64,000 bases of DNA from Paenibacillus foliorum (GTDB lineage: Bacteria; Bacillota; Bacilli; Paenibacillales; NBRC-103111): NCBI RefSeq assembly GCF_013141765.1, contig NZ_WHOD01000052.1, forward strand, positions 62,001 through 126,000, in the 5' to 3' direction. The notes beneath the pieces are model-generated. The model was not told where the DNA came from. It saw only the letters and a program-made list of their open reading frames with translations, and made no database searches. Every line of letters begins with the position of its first letter. Position 1 is the stretch's first letter. The translations under genes were made by a program, and so were the position numbers. Below are positions 1 to 8,980 of the stretch, piece after piece.

Positions 1-229
1 TCAAAAAGCAACGATTTGTGACTAGTCCGCCTAATATTGGTTGAAGCTGCTCCATTATCTGCTTTGGAATTATTGCAAACGTTGTTAGTCCTTCCCCTTG
101 ATGTCTTAGCGGATTCAGATGTTGATGATTAAGCGTTCCCGCAGGGTCCTGACAAGTTTATTCGCAAAAAAGCTGCCTCCGTGGTTCGGGATATAGAGGA
201 AGTGATTGTTACGTTATTTCTAATAAAAG

Positions 230-284
230 CACAAAAACGAAGAAATAGAGGAAACGTTAGTTCCTTTATCACTTCGTTTTTGTG
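230..284. repeat. Large hairpin in the left non-coding region
   Basis: The arms read CACAAAAACGAAG at 230-242 and its exact complement at 272-284, and an inner GAGGAA/TTCCTTT pairing extends the stem. It lies in the 445-base stretch at the left end of the window, which otherwise contains only further short GGAA/TTCC palindromes (about 306-332 and 359-382) and no convincing gene. T-rich flanks on both strands would allow it to act as a bidirectional terminator. That role is inferred. Confidence 0.6.
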
Positions 285-445
285 GGTTTGCTGCCTGCAT
301 CTTCCTGATAAAGGAAGTTCGCCTTCCGCTATCGTCTCTATATCGATCAAGAATACTGAATAAAGGAACTTTAAGTTCCACTAAACTCATTTTAAGCTCA
401 TACCATGGCAACATCGGAGTTTCCTAGCCAAGGCTCAGCCCAGCC

Positions 446-1846
446 TTAAGCACCTTTTAAACAAGAAGAACTCGCCTCTTGTTTGGGGTGCAGCTTCAAC
501 CAATTCAACATATCATCCAAAGTGTGCACAGGCACGATCTGCAGTCCCGGCGCTCCCTTTCTTGCATCCTGTTCATTGGTATAGGGTACAAAAAACACAT
601 CGCTATCCGTCCTGCTGACGGTATAGGCTTTCTGCTCTAATCCTCCTACAGAACCGACCGACCCGTCCGGCTCTATGGTTCCAGTACCCGCTACCTTATT
701 TCCATAAGTTATGCCGCATGGCGTAAGCTGATCGATCAAAGTAAGAGCAAGCAAAGCCCCATGCGATGGCCCTCCTTCATGAAGCAAAAAGCTACGATAA
801 TTAATGGTTGCTGGAATATCATATTGCAGTTTGTTGCTTACATTAACTCCAAAAGCAGCCCTGTTAGGGTCACTAGGATTTGCCTGCGTTTTTGTCTGCA
901 CAATCCAAGACTTATCGCCGCGTAATACTTGAACCTCCACTTGATCTCCAGGCTTAACCGATACCATGTACTCAGCCAGCTCCTGAGCGCTTGAAACCTT
1001 ATGTTTATTGACCGCCTCAATCACATCACCGAGCTGAAGAATACCTTCAACAGGACTGTTTTTTGTAATAGCCATGATGATAACCCCATTCGAGGTGATC
1101 CCTTTACCTAACCCGAGCTTCTGAAATGCGATGGCACTTCCCGCAGCATTGGCATCCACCTTCATAATCCGTACTTGTTTATTATATTCTCCCAGTGATA
1201 TCTGAAGTTTATTCACTTCAATCCCATAATGAGGCAGTAGCTTAGCATACACCCAGTCAATCGGGAAGGCTGGTCTTTCAAAAACGAGAACGCCTGTCAT
1301 CGATCCATGTGAGCTTGCTCCTGCGGCCTGTGCATATCGGTTCATATTCACCGTCAATCCTGGATAGGTGACCATGTAACCAGTCGGGCAGCATAAAAAA
1401 AACAATAAACCTATCATTACAACGAACGTACTAAGGCTGCGCATGGGTATCCTACGATTTTTTCGTTCCATAAACAAAAGATCAACAAAAACCAATAACC
1501 AGGCTGCTCCCAAAGCACTCATCCAATATTCTAGCTGCTTCGGCTGAGTAAGAATATAAAACAGTGCTATTACACCTGCCGCAAACACGGCCGCACTTCT
1601 TAAGAAAGCCCAACCTGCACGAGAAGCGGAAGGCTTCCGAACTGTATTTAACAAGATTAGCAATGAGGCTAACATCCAGATTAATGGAATAAGTGCAACT
1701 ACATAAACAGATAAATCCAGAGCATCAATCCAATAAAGCCCTGTACCGAATCGTAGAGGATCGGGCAGCCAGATTAATTCCCCGGCCACGATTAACACAA
1801 GAACCAAAGCCATTCCCGAGTAATAAAGTCTCTGCGAAAACCTCAA
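446..1846 (-). CDS. YlbL/SepM-like PDZ and Lon-type (S16) membrane protease
   Basis: A membrane-anchored serine protease, 466 residues. Five hydrophobic segments occupy roughly residues 8-155. A PDZ domain follows at about 255-320 (GILQLGDVIEAVNKHKV), then a Lon proteolytic (S16) domain. The expected Ser-Lys dyad is visible as Ser361 in GGPSHG and Lys406 in GGLEQK, 45 residues apart, close to the Lon spacing. There is no AAA ATPase module, so it is ATP-independent like B. subtilis YlbL and streptococcal SepM, which cleave extracytoplasmic peptides. Those have one N-terminal membrane segment; the extra segments here are unusual. The start is TTG at 1846 with GGGGGA six to seven bases upstream. 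The gene is monocistronic and the native substrate is unknown. Confidence 0.85.
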   Translation of the reverse strand: MRFSQRLYYSGMALVLVLIVAGELIWLPDPLRFGTGLYWIDALDLSVYVVALIPLIWMLASLLILLNTVRKPSASRAGWAFLRSAAVFAAGVIALFYILTQPKQLEYWMSALGAAWLLVFVDLLFMERKNRRIPMRSLSTFVVMIGLLFFLCCPTGYMVTYPGLTVNMNRYAQAAGASSHGSMTGVLVFERPAFPIDWVYAKLLPHYGIEVNKLQISLGEYNKQVRIMKVDANAAGSAIAFQKLGLGKGITSNGVIIMAITKNSPVEGILQLGDVIEAVNKHKVSSAQELAEYMVSVKPGDQVEVQVLRGDKSWIVQTKTQANPSDPNRAAFGVNVSNKLQYDIPATINYRSFLLHEGGPSHGALLALTLIDQLTPCGITYGNKVAGTGTIEPDGSVGSVGGLEQKAYTVSRTDSDVFFVPYTNEQDARKGAPGLQIVPVHTLDDMLNWLKLHPKQEASSSCLKGA

Positions 1847-1957
1847 TACGATTCCCCCATTTAATTCATCCTTTTACCGTGTAGTAACCAATCATGAGTC
1901 TTTCAAAGTATAAACTTTTTTGGGGATCGATGCTAATCAAAGTCCTCTATTAAACAA

Positions 1958-2005
1958 GTTATTGTTGTACAAAGTTATTGTTGTACAAAGTTATTGTTGC
2001 ACAAT
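1958..2005. repeat. Three tandem 16-bp repeats upstream of the orphan gene
   Basis: The unit GTTATTGTTGTACAAA occurs at 1958-1973 and 1974-1989 exactly, and at 1990-2005 with two changes. It lies between the divergently transcribed genes at 1846 and 2057, about 50 bases before the start of the latter. Each unit contains the short palindrome TTGTACAA, which could be a repeated regulator site; this is inference. Confidence 0.85.
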
Positions 2006-2056
2006 TACATAATATGTTAAAATGAATTTTTCTATCTCAAACTAGGAGAGATTATA

Positions 2057-2836
2057 TTGAGATTAAATAATAAGACAAAACGACAAATTGTATTCATTGC
2101 ATTTTGTGCCCCAATTGTAATAAATATTCTGATACTAATGCCTTCATTTGGTTTGGCAGCGAGTGCAGACTGGTTAAGTTTTTTTGGAAACTATTCAGGT
2201 GGGATTATTGGCGGGATTGTAGCCTTTATCATTGCTAATGAACAAATAAAAAGTCAAAATGAGAAAACTGAAAGTTATGAAAAAGAAACAAATCGGTCAT
2301 ACATTGTAGCTGAAAAGGTCGAAGCTCCAATTCTTCTTCATAATACGGATAAGGGCCGTAATAAAAGGATTCTATCTACAAAAAAAGCGGACCTCATATA
2401 TCAACAACTAGAGAACATATTAAGTGTGGATAATAATAGTGAATTAATAAAAAATACAACTATTCCGTTCATAAAAATTAGGCACTATGGAACCCCTGAA
2501 ATAATCTTAGATTGCAAAATAGAATTTCTTTTGAAACCGAAAAATGATCCCAATGTGAATCGATTTAATTATAACTTTGGTGTTATCGATAAGAATACAA
2601 CCCTATATATCCCCTTAATAAGAGGCGAGAACCTTGATAACATTGTAAAATTAGACGAACTACTCAAGTTTGAAATTACTTATACATCAATTAAAGGCGA
2701 AGACATGAAATATAAACTAGAGGATGATAAAGAAATATATGTGTACCTCGACAAAGAAGGAAAAGAACATAAGGTTTTTACTTTTAAAAATGAATCCGCA
2801 GCTAAATGGTATGACATTAACTTTACAGCGGAATAA
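2057..2836 (+). CDS. Orphan membrane-anchored protein, unknown function
   Basis: I do not recognise a family for this 259-residue protein. The N-terminus has two membrane segments at about residues 11-33 and 45-62. A short charged, probably coiled stretch follows (EQIKSQNEKTESYEKE, about 63-80), then a mixed alpha/beta soluble domain to the end. The start is TTG at 2057 with AGGAGAG seven bases upstream. It is the only gene on the plus strand. Its composition is clearly more AT-rich, and richer in Lys, Asn and Ile, than its neighbours, which suggests recent acquisition. It is flanked by tandem repeats before and a terminator after. Confidence 0.75.
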   Translation: MRLNNKTKRQIVFIAFCAPIVINILILMPSFGLAASADWLSFFGNYSGGIIGGIVAFIIANEQIKSQNEKTESYEKETNRSYIVAEKVEAPILLHNTDKGRNKRILSTKKADLIYQQLENILSVDNNSELIKNTTIPFIKIRHYGTPEIILDCKIEFLLKPKNDPNVNRFNYNFGVIDKNTTLYIPLIRGENLDNIVKLDELLKFEITYTSIKGEDMKYKLEDDKEIYVYLDKEGKEHKVFTFKNESAAKWYDINFTAE

Positions 2837-2915
2837 TAAGTAACAAAGGAAGTCTCTGCGGCACGCTACCCTAATAAGTATCTCGAAGTACGTCGATTAA
2901 AACTCACACAAACAC

Positions 2916-2948
2916 AAAAAAAGCGAGTGCTCAGCAGCTCGCTTTTTC
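2916..2948. terminator. Bidirectional intrinsic terminator
   Basis: GCGAG at 2923-2927 pairs with CTCGC at 2938-2942, and an inner TGC/GCA pair extends the stem. It is flanked by a run of A on the left and T on the right, so it can serve both the plus-strand gene ending at 2836 and ecsB ending at 2976 on the minus strand. Confidence 0.85.
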
Positions 2949-2975
2949 TGCTTATATAGTAGTAGACTTCACAAC

Positions 2976-4196
2976 TCAATACCAGCTTGTAAAAACTGAA
3001 GATGTGCCATAAGCCAAAGGAATCGCAGCTCCTAGCATCAGAAGAGGTCCCCACCATGTGAAAAAAGAGATGCCCACACATAAGCTTATTAGCAAAAGAG
3101 CCGGCAGCACCAGAATAGGCATAGCTGCTTGGAGGGCTTGGTGCTTGGCCGTATCTTGTATATCAAACAGCTTAAGAAAGGGTGCGGATAATTCTTCCTT
3201 ACAGAACTGCTTTCTCCAATAGGCTAGAAGGCAGGCCGCGACTATCCAGATGATAATTTTAAGCGGTCCTGGCAGGAAAAACAAACCGGTACTCATTACG
3301 AGTACAAACTGAATAGTAAGCCTCCACTGTGTACCATTACGGAAGAAGGACTTCGTTAAGAAATCAGATAGACCGCTGCTCGCCCCTGTTCCGCGGAACA
3401 AGCGTTGAGATCTTCCGAACAATAGAGGATGCTTGCGAGTTGGCTTGATCCTTCTCTTTACAACTCGAATTAACAGGATGGATACAATCCTCATCCGCGA
3501 ATCGCTTTCCCGGGCGATATCCGCGAAGAAAGCTCCCTTTTGCCGAAACCGTAATTTGCTCAAGAACACGAACAGCACAAGTAAGAGCAGTACGCCTATC
3601 CAGCTATAAACAAACCTATCACTTAAGTGAGCGACAGGAGCTTGGTACAAGAAGAAAACACCCGCAAACATAACAATTCGTGCTAACCAAAGAACAATTC
3701 CGTACAAATTGAGGGCTAGCAATTGTCTAGCCATTCCCAAGTTTACTTTTAGCAGATAGGTAAAAATAAACAGGCACGCAACTTGCGCCGTACTAAAGCC
3801 GAAGGTTCGAACTAATAAAGGAAGGAACACAGCAAATAGCAGTAAAGTAGTAGCTCCTTGAAGAATAAGCGAGTATCTCCAGCCGAGAACCATCAAATGC
3901 TTAAACCAGCTTTCGTTCTGCCTAAGAAAAAGCTGATCCCCTTCCTCAACAAAGAATCGGATGGTCCCTGCCCAAGTAAATAGATAGAAGATTAATGTAA
4001 CCAAAGAGAGGGGTATCCAGCTAAACCATGCAGGCTGAGCTTGCCACCATGAATAGTATTGATAGCCTACGACAAGTATCAAGGGTATTACAAAATATAA
4101 AGCTATAATCCAGTCGACTGCTATTCGCAGCGCACGATATTGATAATTCCAATCCGATAGAACTCTACGAATAAAAAGCCTCAAGCTGCTCGTCAT
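2976..4196 (-). CDS. ecsB: ABC transporter permease EcsB
   Basis: The membrane subunit of the EcsAB ABC transporter, about 406 residues, matching B. subtilis EcsB (about 408). Some eight or more hydrophobic segments are visible, in the order typical of the family, beginning with a basic N-terminus (SLRLFIRRVLSDWNYQYRALR). I chose ATG at 4196, which has GGGGCGGGGC immediately upstream, 17 bases after the stop of ecsA. A longer frame into ecsA lacks a ribosome site. EcsAB mutants affect secretion, intramembrane proteolysis by RasP and competence in B. subtilis; the transported substrate is not settled. Its 3' end abuts a bidirectional terminator. Confidence 0.9.
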   Translation of the reverse strand: MTSSLRLFIRRVLSDWNYQYRALRIAVDWIIALYFVIPLILVVGYQYYSWWQAQPAWFSWIPLSLVTLIFYLFTWAGTIRFFVEEGDQLFLRQNESWFKHLMVLGWRYSLILQGATTLLLFAVFLPLLVRTFGFSTAQVACLFIFTYLLKVNLGMARQLLALNLYGIVLWLARIVMFAGVFFLYQAPVAHLSDRFVYSWIGVLLLLVLFVFLSKLRFRQKGAFFADIARESDSRMRIVSILLIRVVKRRIKPTRKHPLLFGRSQRLFRGTGASSGLSDFLTKSFFRNGTQWRLTIQFVLVMSTGLFFLPGPLKIIIWIVAACLLAYWRKQFCKEELSAPFLKLFDIQDTAKHQALQAAMPILVLPALLLISLCVGISFFTWWGPLLMLGAAIPLAYGTSSVFTSWY

Positions 4197-4212
4197 TATG
4201 CCCCGCCCCCCA

Positions 4213-4926
4213 TCATAGTAAGGAGTGGAAGCAATCGAATAGGGGCGCATCCGGCATTCCGCACTGCTTTTGAATATCCTGCAGCGTACCGTTAGCCACC
4301 AGCCTGCCACCCGAGAGAAGCACGAAAGAGGTACAAATGCGTTCAGCTGTATCCAACACGTGTGTACTCATCAGGATGCCCGCACCACGCTTTCGTTCCT
4401 CATCCAGCATACCCAAGAAATCCTTTATCGCCTTTGGATCCAGTCCTATAAAGGGCTCGTCCACTATATACACATCCGGCTTGTTAAGAAATCCAAGGAT
4501 CAGCATAATTTTCTGCTGCATTCCTTTGGAGAATTTCCCCGGCAAATGATGCTTTTCATCCAAAAGCCTAAAACGGCGCAATAAATCATCCGCTCTATCT
4601 AGAAAAACGGTTCTATCCAGCTCATACACAGCAGCTGCAAACTCCATATGCTCCCATAGCGTCAGCTCGTCATAAAGAATCGGATGCTCAGGAATATACG
4701 CGTAGCTCCTCCGTTCACCAAGGAAGGAAATTTCACCTTTAAAATCCTTCAGCAAACCAAGAATACTTTTGATCGTTGTACTTTTGCCCGCACCATTAGG
4801 ACCCAACAATCCCACAAGCTCGCCTTGCCGCACGTCGAAATGGATCTTTTTGATGACATCCGATTGTCCCTCGTATCCCGCTTGCTCAATATGTACTTTC
4901 AAAACTTCTAATCGTTCCTCTATCAC
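4213..4926 (-). CDS. ecsA: ABC transporter ATP-binding protein EcsA
   Basis: The 237-residue nucleotide-binding subunit of EcsAB. It contains Walker A GPNGAGKST (about 43-51), the Q-loop region YIPEHPILY, the signature FSKGMQQK, Walker B VYIVDEP and the switch histidine in STHVLD. The start is GTG at 4926. The nearest Shine-Dalgarno-like stretch (AGGAAGG) is about 14 bases away, so the start is moderately certain. The gene is directly followed by ecsB and forms a two-gene operon. About 190 bases separate it from the terminator-bearing PP2C gene upstream. Confidence 0.92.
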   Translation of the reverse strand: MIEERLEVLKVHIEQAGYEGQSDVIKKIHFDVRQGELVGLLGPNGAGKSTTIKSILGLLKDFKGEISFLGERRSYAYIPEHPILYDELTLWEHMEFAAAVYELDRTVFLDRADDLLRRFRLLDEKHHLPGKFSKGMQQKIMLILGFLNKPDVYIVDEPFIGLDPKAIKDFLGMLDEERKRGAGILMSTHVLDTAERICTSFVLLSGGRLVANGTLQDIQKQCGMPDAPLFDCFHSLL

Positions 4927-5054
4927 TTATACTCACTTTTCCTTCCTGCATTGGCAATAACGCTAAGCGTCGATCGTGATAGTATGGAATAGAAATGCTC
5001 TCCTATCGAATTATAAAACACAATACCAAATAAATCATCTTTTGCTCATTCACA

Positions 5055-5096
5055 ACAAAAAAGGACAGACAAATGATAACTCCATTTGACCTATCC
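5055..5096 (-). terminator. Terminator after the PP2C gene
   Basis: On the minus strand GGATAG...CAAATG pairs with CATTTG...CTGTCC across a seven-base loop and is followed by TTTTTTG. It lies 22 bases downstream of the PP2C stop codon and closes the transporter operon. Confidence 0.8.
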
Positions 5097-5117
5097 CTTA
5101 TATACAGTCACTATTTA

Positions 5118-5972
5118 TTAAAATTGTATCCAAACTGCCGTCTTATCATCCGACACTTTAAAGCGTGGGTATTTCTGGCAATTAGAGTCCTCAACCTCTA
5201 AAGATATCAACCAATCCGCATACGAGGATAATGATTTCTCCATAACCGATTGGACCAGTCTTTCCAGCCCTCCCGAATCGGTGCTTCCGCGCTCTACTGG
5301 ATGAAATAAGCCATCCGTCACCATAAGAATTGCCTTCAAGTTTATACGATTGAGAGTTCCGTACTCCACAAAGTCAGCTAGTTCCGGCTCACCGCTCAAT
5401 ACCGAATATCCATCCATGGTATTCATCCGGGATTTATTCTTTATAATAACGGGCTTTACCATTTCCCATAGCTGCTCGCGGTTAGTAATGCCGTTACGAA
5501 TTCCATCCTCCCAGATTCGCTTGGATTCCTGATCAATATGCGCTACTTGATCCCGCGATATGACGCGAACGGTCTTATCTGCATAAACAGCTGCAATCAT
5601 ACAATCTCCGACTTGGGCAAAATCTATGCTACGCTCGTGGATACGAATCATCGCTAGTGCACTAGTCCACAAAGATATCTTGTCGGCAACGTTTACTCCC
5701 GCCTCCACCATTTTATCCCTTAATCGCGTATTAGCCTGAATGACTACTTGCTTCAACGTAGTACCATTAACTTCCTCCGCCCGCAAATCCTCCAGATAAT
5801 GCTTTATGCATGAGGAAGCCAAGTACCCGCCTGTTTCCTGATTGGGCCCCCGGTAGGGATGTATAGAAGTGGCTCCATCCAATACTCCATAAATGCGCAA
5901 ACCCTCATTCATGATCAGCGCATCTTCATTCCATTCTCCACTGCCTTTAATGGAGATCGTATCAATATTCAT
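5118..5972 (-). CDS. PP2C-family serine/threonine protein phosphatase
   Basis: A 284-residue single-domain protein phosphatase of the PP2C (PPM) family, cytoplasmic and metal-dependent. Metal-binding Asp motifs are visible: NEDA at about residue 15, YGVLDGATS at about 28-36, VGDC in the middle, ILMVTDG, and SDDKTAV near the C-terminus. The start is ATG at 5972 with AAAGGAAC upstream. It is the last gene of the unit ATPase-permease-binding protein-phosphatase, 24 bases after the binding protein gene, and ends at a terminator. A lone PP2C in an ABC importer operon is unusual. It might dephosphorylate a regulator or a component of the transport system; this is inference. Confidence 0.85.
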   Translation of the reverse strand: MNIDTISIKGSGEWNEDALIMNEGLRIYGVLDGATSIHPYRGPNQETGGYLASSCIKHYLEDLRAEEVNGTTLKQVVIQANTRLRDKMVEAGVNVADKISLWTSALAMIRIHERSIDFAQVGDCMIAAVYADKTVRVISRDQVAHIDQESKRIWEDGIRNGITNREQLWEMVKPVIIKNKSRMNTMDGYSVLSGEPELADFVEYGTLNRINLKAILMVTDGLFHPVERGSTDSGGLERLVQSVMEKSLSSYADWLISLEVEDSNCQKYPRFKVSDDKTAVWIQF

Positions 5973-5996
5973 ATGTTTAGTTCCTTTCTTACGGCT

Positions 5997-7214
5997 TTAT
6001 GGAATAACCATTTTTTGCTCCCACTCCGTTAGGGGGCGGCCGGGCAATAATTCCAATTGCTCCAATACCTCATTCCTCTTTTTCCATCGGATACTATCCA
6101 TCGGAGATGGGAACTTGGCCCTTAGCAATAAAGCGGCGTCTAGCAGCCTTTTTCTTTGAGGGTCTGTGTTGCCTTCCCTCAATTTTCCAATGGTTTCAAT
6201 TCTTGAAGGAACAATACCCATATTTCTCCATATATTCATTTGAGTTTGATCTTCCATCATATAGCGAATGAAAGCCTGCTCAGCCTTTTCTTTCGTACTG
6301 TCTGACTTAAGGACAACCATCCCGTCAACTTTGGGTACTATCCCTTGCCCTGTCAACGGTGGAAAATCACTCATTCGAAACACAAATTTACCGCCAACAT
6401 AACGTTCAACAATGGGAAGCTTGTCGGAAGAGGATACGAAAAATCCGACTCTCCCGTTAATAAACTTACTGGCAGCCATATGGTGATTAAGCGGTTCCAT
6501 CACTTTTCTGCGATGAACCCAGTCTTCCCATAATGCTAAGGCCGGTCCTGCCGTTTCCCATTCCTTTTGATCAGCAGGGTTATAATATAAATTTTCGAAG
6601 TACCAGGGCAGCTCGGTATCTATGGCGAGTCCGTTTTTTTCTTCCGCTCCATTCCCCGAATCCTTGATCATACGCTCAGCAGCCTCTATTACCTCATCCC
6701 ACCCGGCATAAACCCTCGGCTCCATCACTTCACGTTTAGACAAGTCTTCTTTGTAAAAAAGTACCGGCAGGCTCCCGCCTAGCGGGACAGCCCATTCGTG
6801 ACCTTTATACTGAAACGGTGCGGAAAAGGCAGGCACTATAAGGCTGGAGTCTACCCAATTTTCCAAAGGAACGATCGCCTCGCTATCAGCCAGCTGTGTG
6901 ATTCCATAAAAGCTGTGTACCTCAGCCAGCTGGGGTCCAGTATTCGCCGATACCGCAGCTACCAATTCATTCAATAGTTGTTCACTGGATCGAAAGGTTC
7001 GAATATCCATGCTGATTTGCGGATTTTTCCGCTGAAAGTCGGTAAGAAGCTGACTCCATTCTTTACTGTAAACCCAGATGGTGAGCGTAACGATTTCTAT
7101 ATCTTTGCGGGGGGATGCTTTGTCCTGTGGGTTATACCATAAAAAATAACCTGCCCCTGCGCATACGAAGGTTAATAAGACGGCTATTGCTAGTAGCCAC
7201 TGCTGTTTCCTCAC
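5997..7214 (-). CDS. Membrane-anchored ABC solute-binding protein (family 1)
   Basis: A 405-residue extracellular solute-binding protein. The N-terminal hydrophobic helix (about 7-27) lacks a clean lipobox, so it is probably held by an uncleaved anchor. The body has features of family 1 sugar-type binding proteins: a first lobe containing LTIWVYSKEW and FQRKNP, the segment WAVPLGGSLPVLFYKEDL, and a C-terminal helix pair. The start is GTG at 7214 with GGAGG seven bases away. It lies between the fused permease and the PP2C gene. The operon's proposed primary binding protein, at 10325-11398, belongs to a different family, so this second one may bind another ligand or have a sensory role. Confidence 0.85.
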   Translation of the reverse strand: MRKQQWLLAIAVLLTFVCAGAGYFLWYNPQDKASPRKDIEIVTLTIWVYSKEWSQLLTDFQRKNPQISMDIRTFRSSEQLLNELVAAVSANTGPQLAEVHSFYGITQLADSEAIVPLENWVDSSLIVPAFSAPFQYKGHEWAVPLGGSLPVLFYKEDLSKREVMEPRVYAGWDEVIEAAERMIKDSGNGAEEKNGLAIDTELPWYFENLYYNPADQKEWETAGPALALWEDWVHRRKVMEPLNHHMAASKFINGRVGFFVSSSDKLPIVERYVGGKFVFRMSDFPPLTGQGIVPKVDGMVVLKSDSTKEKAEQAFIRYMMEDQTQMNIWRNMGIVPSRIETIGKLREGNTDPQRKRLLDAALLLRAKFPSPMDSIRWKKRNEVLEQLELLPGRPLTEWEQKMVIP

Positions 7215-7285
7215 GATTTAACCTCCATGTTTCCAGCGTCTTACGCCTCATTGTAGCATGGTTCAAGCGCGGAAGCATGGATGGA

Positions 7286-8980
7286 TTACAGCTGCAGCCC
7301 TTTTTTGCTTAGCTTGTTGGCAATTAAGAGTGAAATCAAAGTGCTCAGCGACAGCATAGATGCGAGTGCCGCACCAGTCCCATAGTTAGATGTAAATACT
7401 TCACTATAAATCGTAACGGAGATCGTTGCCGTTGCACCATAATACAGAACGACGGTGGAGCTTAGCTCATTGATCGTTGTAACCCAGCTAAGGATCGCCC
7501 CGGACAACACGCCAGGTGCCATTAAACGACCTGTTGTCTTGAAGAAAGTTTTCATTGGCGGAACGCCAAGACTTATCGAGGCCTCCTCCACGCTACGGTC
7601 AAGCTGATGCAGAATCGCCGTACTCGAACGAATAGTGTAGGGCAGCTTGCGCACGACATAAGCAATAACCAGAATAACCCACGTACCCGTTAATACAAAC
7701 GGAGGATTGTTAAATGCAATAATAAGACTTATCCCAAGTACGGTTCCCGGCATGACGTAGGGTATCATGAGCAATCCATCCAGCATAGCCGTGACTTTCG
7801 ATTTGCGTCTAACCAAAACATAGGCAATCAACATTCCCATGACAATCATAATAACTATCGAGATCAAGGAAAAGGTGTAAGTGTTAGCGATGGCTTTAGG
7901 CACACGGAATAAAATTTCTTTGTAGCTGCCCAGGCTGAACCCCGATTGAAAAACCGGCCCCTTTGTTTTGATAAATGAAGTTACAATGACTGTCGCCTGC
8001 GGGATCATGGACACACAAGCCACAAAAAGTGCGGCAGCGGTAAAGAAAAACTTCGGCAGTCGCTTAAGCTGTTTAATTTTCGGCGTTCGCATTCCGCTTG
8101 TATTGTAATTTTTTCTGGACACAAAATAACGCTGCAAAAACAAAATTGCGGTGGAGCAGACGATAAGAATGACACTAAGCGTGCTCGCCATGGCCGGGTT
8201 TCCGCCCATTTCACTAATAAACTGTTCGTAGGCAAGAATTGGCAGCACCTTAAAGCCTTGCCCAAGCAGCATCGGCGTGCCGAAGTCGGCAAATGCCGCC
8301 ATAAACACCATCAACGCACCTGCGGAAAGTGTAGGGAAAATAAGCGGCAGTGTTACGGTCCGCAGCCTGTGAAAGCTCGAGCGTCCCAAGCTTTCAGCCG
8401 CTTCCTCAAGCGAGGTGTCAATGGTTTTCAAAGCACCTGTCACATATAAAAAGATATGCGGGTAAAACTGCAGCGTAAATACGAATACGATGCCCTTCCA
8501 CCCATAAACGGAGGAGAAAGGGATTCCAAGGCTGTGTAAAAAGTTGGTCAGAAACCCGTTGTTCCCCAACATTAATATCCACGAATAAGCGCCGATAAAC
8601 GGCGGGGACAGCAGGGACATAATTACCATGATCTGAATTAGTCCCTTGCATTTGATATCATAACGGGCATTCACATAGGCTAGCGGAACACCGATAAGTA
8701 TGGCAAAAATGGTAGTAAAAAAGGATACCTTCAAGCTATTCCATAAGGCGCTATAAAAATACTTCAGCTTAATGAAATTGGCATAATTCTCAAGGGAGAA
8801 CAAGCCTTTGTCATTGAAAAAACTGTTAAACAGCAGCGAAAACAAAGGGTATACAATGAAAGCAAACATAAAAACATACACAACAACCGTGACCCAGGTC
8901 CAGAAATCCCAGCCCTTTAACCGAAGCCTTAGACCTGATGCGAAACGTCCAGCATTCGGTGTCATACTAGAAGGATGCAC
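7286..8980 (-). CDS. Fused double-domain ABC permease, AfuB/FbpB type
   Basis: About 564 residues with about twelve transmembrane segments, formed by two homologous BPD-type permease domains. Both halves carry the EAA loop: EEAAESLGRSSFHRLRTVTLP in the first and VEEASISLGVPPMKTFFKT in the second. This architecture is typical of FbpB/AfuB permeases for Fe(III) and, in AfuABC, hexose phosphates. I chose GTG at 8980, which has AAGGAGG nine bases upstream and overlaps the end of the ATPase gene by 14 bases; ATG at 8965 is an alternative without a ribosome site. Translational coupling with the ATPase is likely. Confidence 0.9.
   Translation of the reverse strand: MHPSSMTPNAGRFASGLRLRLKGWDFWTWVTVVVYVFMFAFIVYPLFSLLFNSFFNDKGLFSLENYANFIKLKYFYSALWNSLKVSFFTTIFAILIGVPLAYVNARYDIKCKGLIQIMVIMSLLSPPFIGAYSWILMLGNNGFLTNFLHSLGIPFSSVYGWKGIVFVFTLQFYPHIFLYVTGALKTIDTSLEEAAESLGRSSFHRLRTVTLPLIFPTLSAGALMVFMAAFADFGTPMLLGQGFKVLPILAYEQFISEMGGNPAMASTLSVILIVCSTAILFLQRYFVSRKNYNTSGMRTPKIKQLKRLPKFFFTAAALFVACVSMIPQATVIVTSFIKTKGPVFQSGFSLGSYKEILFRVPKAIANTYTFSLISIVIMIVMGMLIAYVLVRRKSKVTAMLDGLLMIPYVMPGTVLGISLIIAFNNPPFVLTGTWVILVIAYVVRKLPYTIRSSTAILHQLDRSVEEASISLGVPPMKTFFKTTGRLMAPGVLSGAILSWVTTINELSSTVVLYYGATATISVTIYSEVFTSNYGTGAALASMLSLSTLISLLIANKLSKKGLQL

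Noticed and set aside
19..132. A leucine-rich frame on the plus strand (LVRLILVEAAPLSALELLQ...) ending at 132
   Set aside because: It follows an in-frame stop and has no proper start or ribosome site. Composition could be coding, and it might be a remnant, but it is too short to support.
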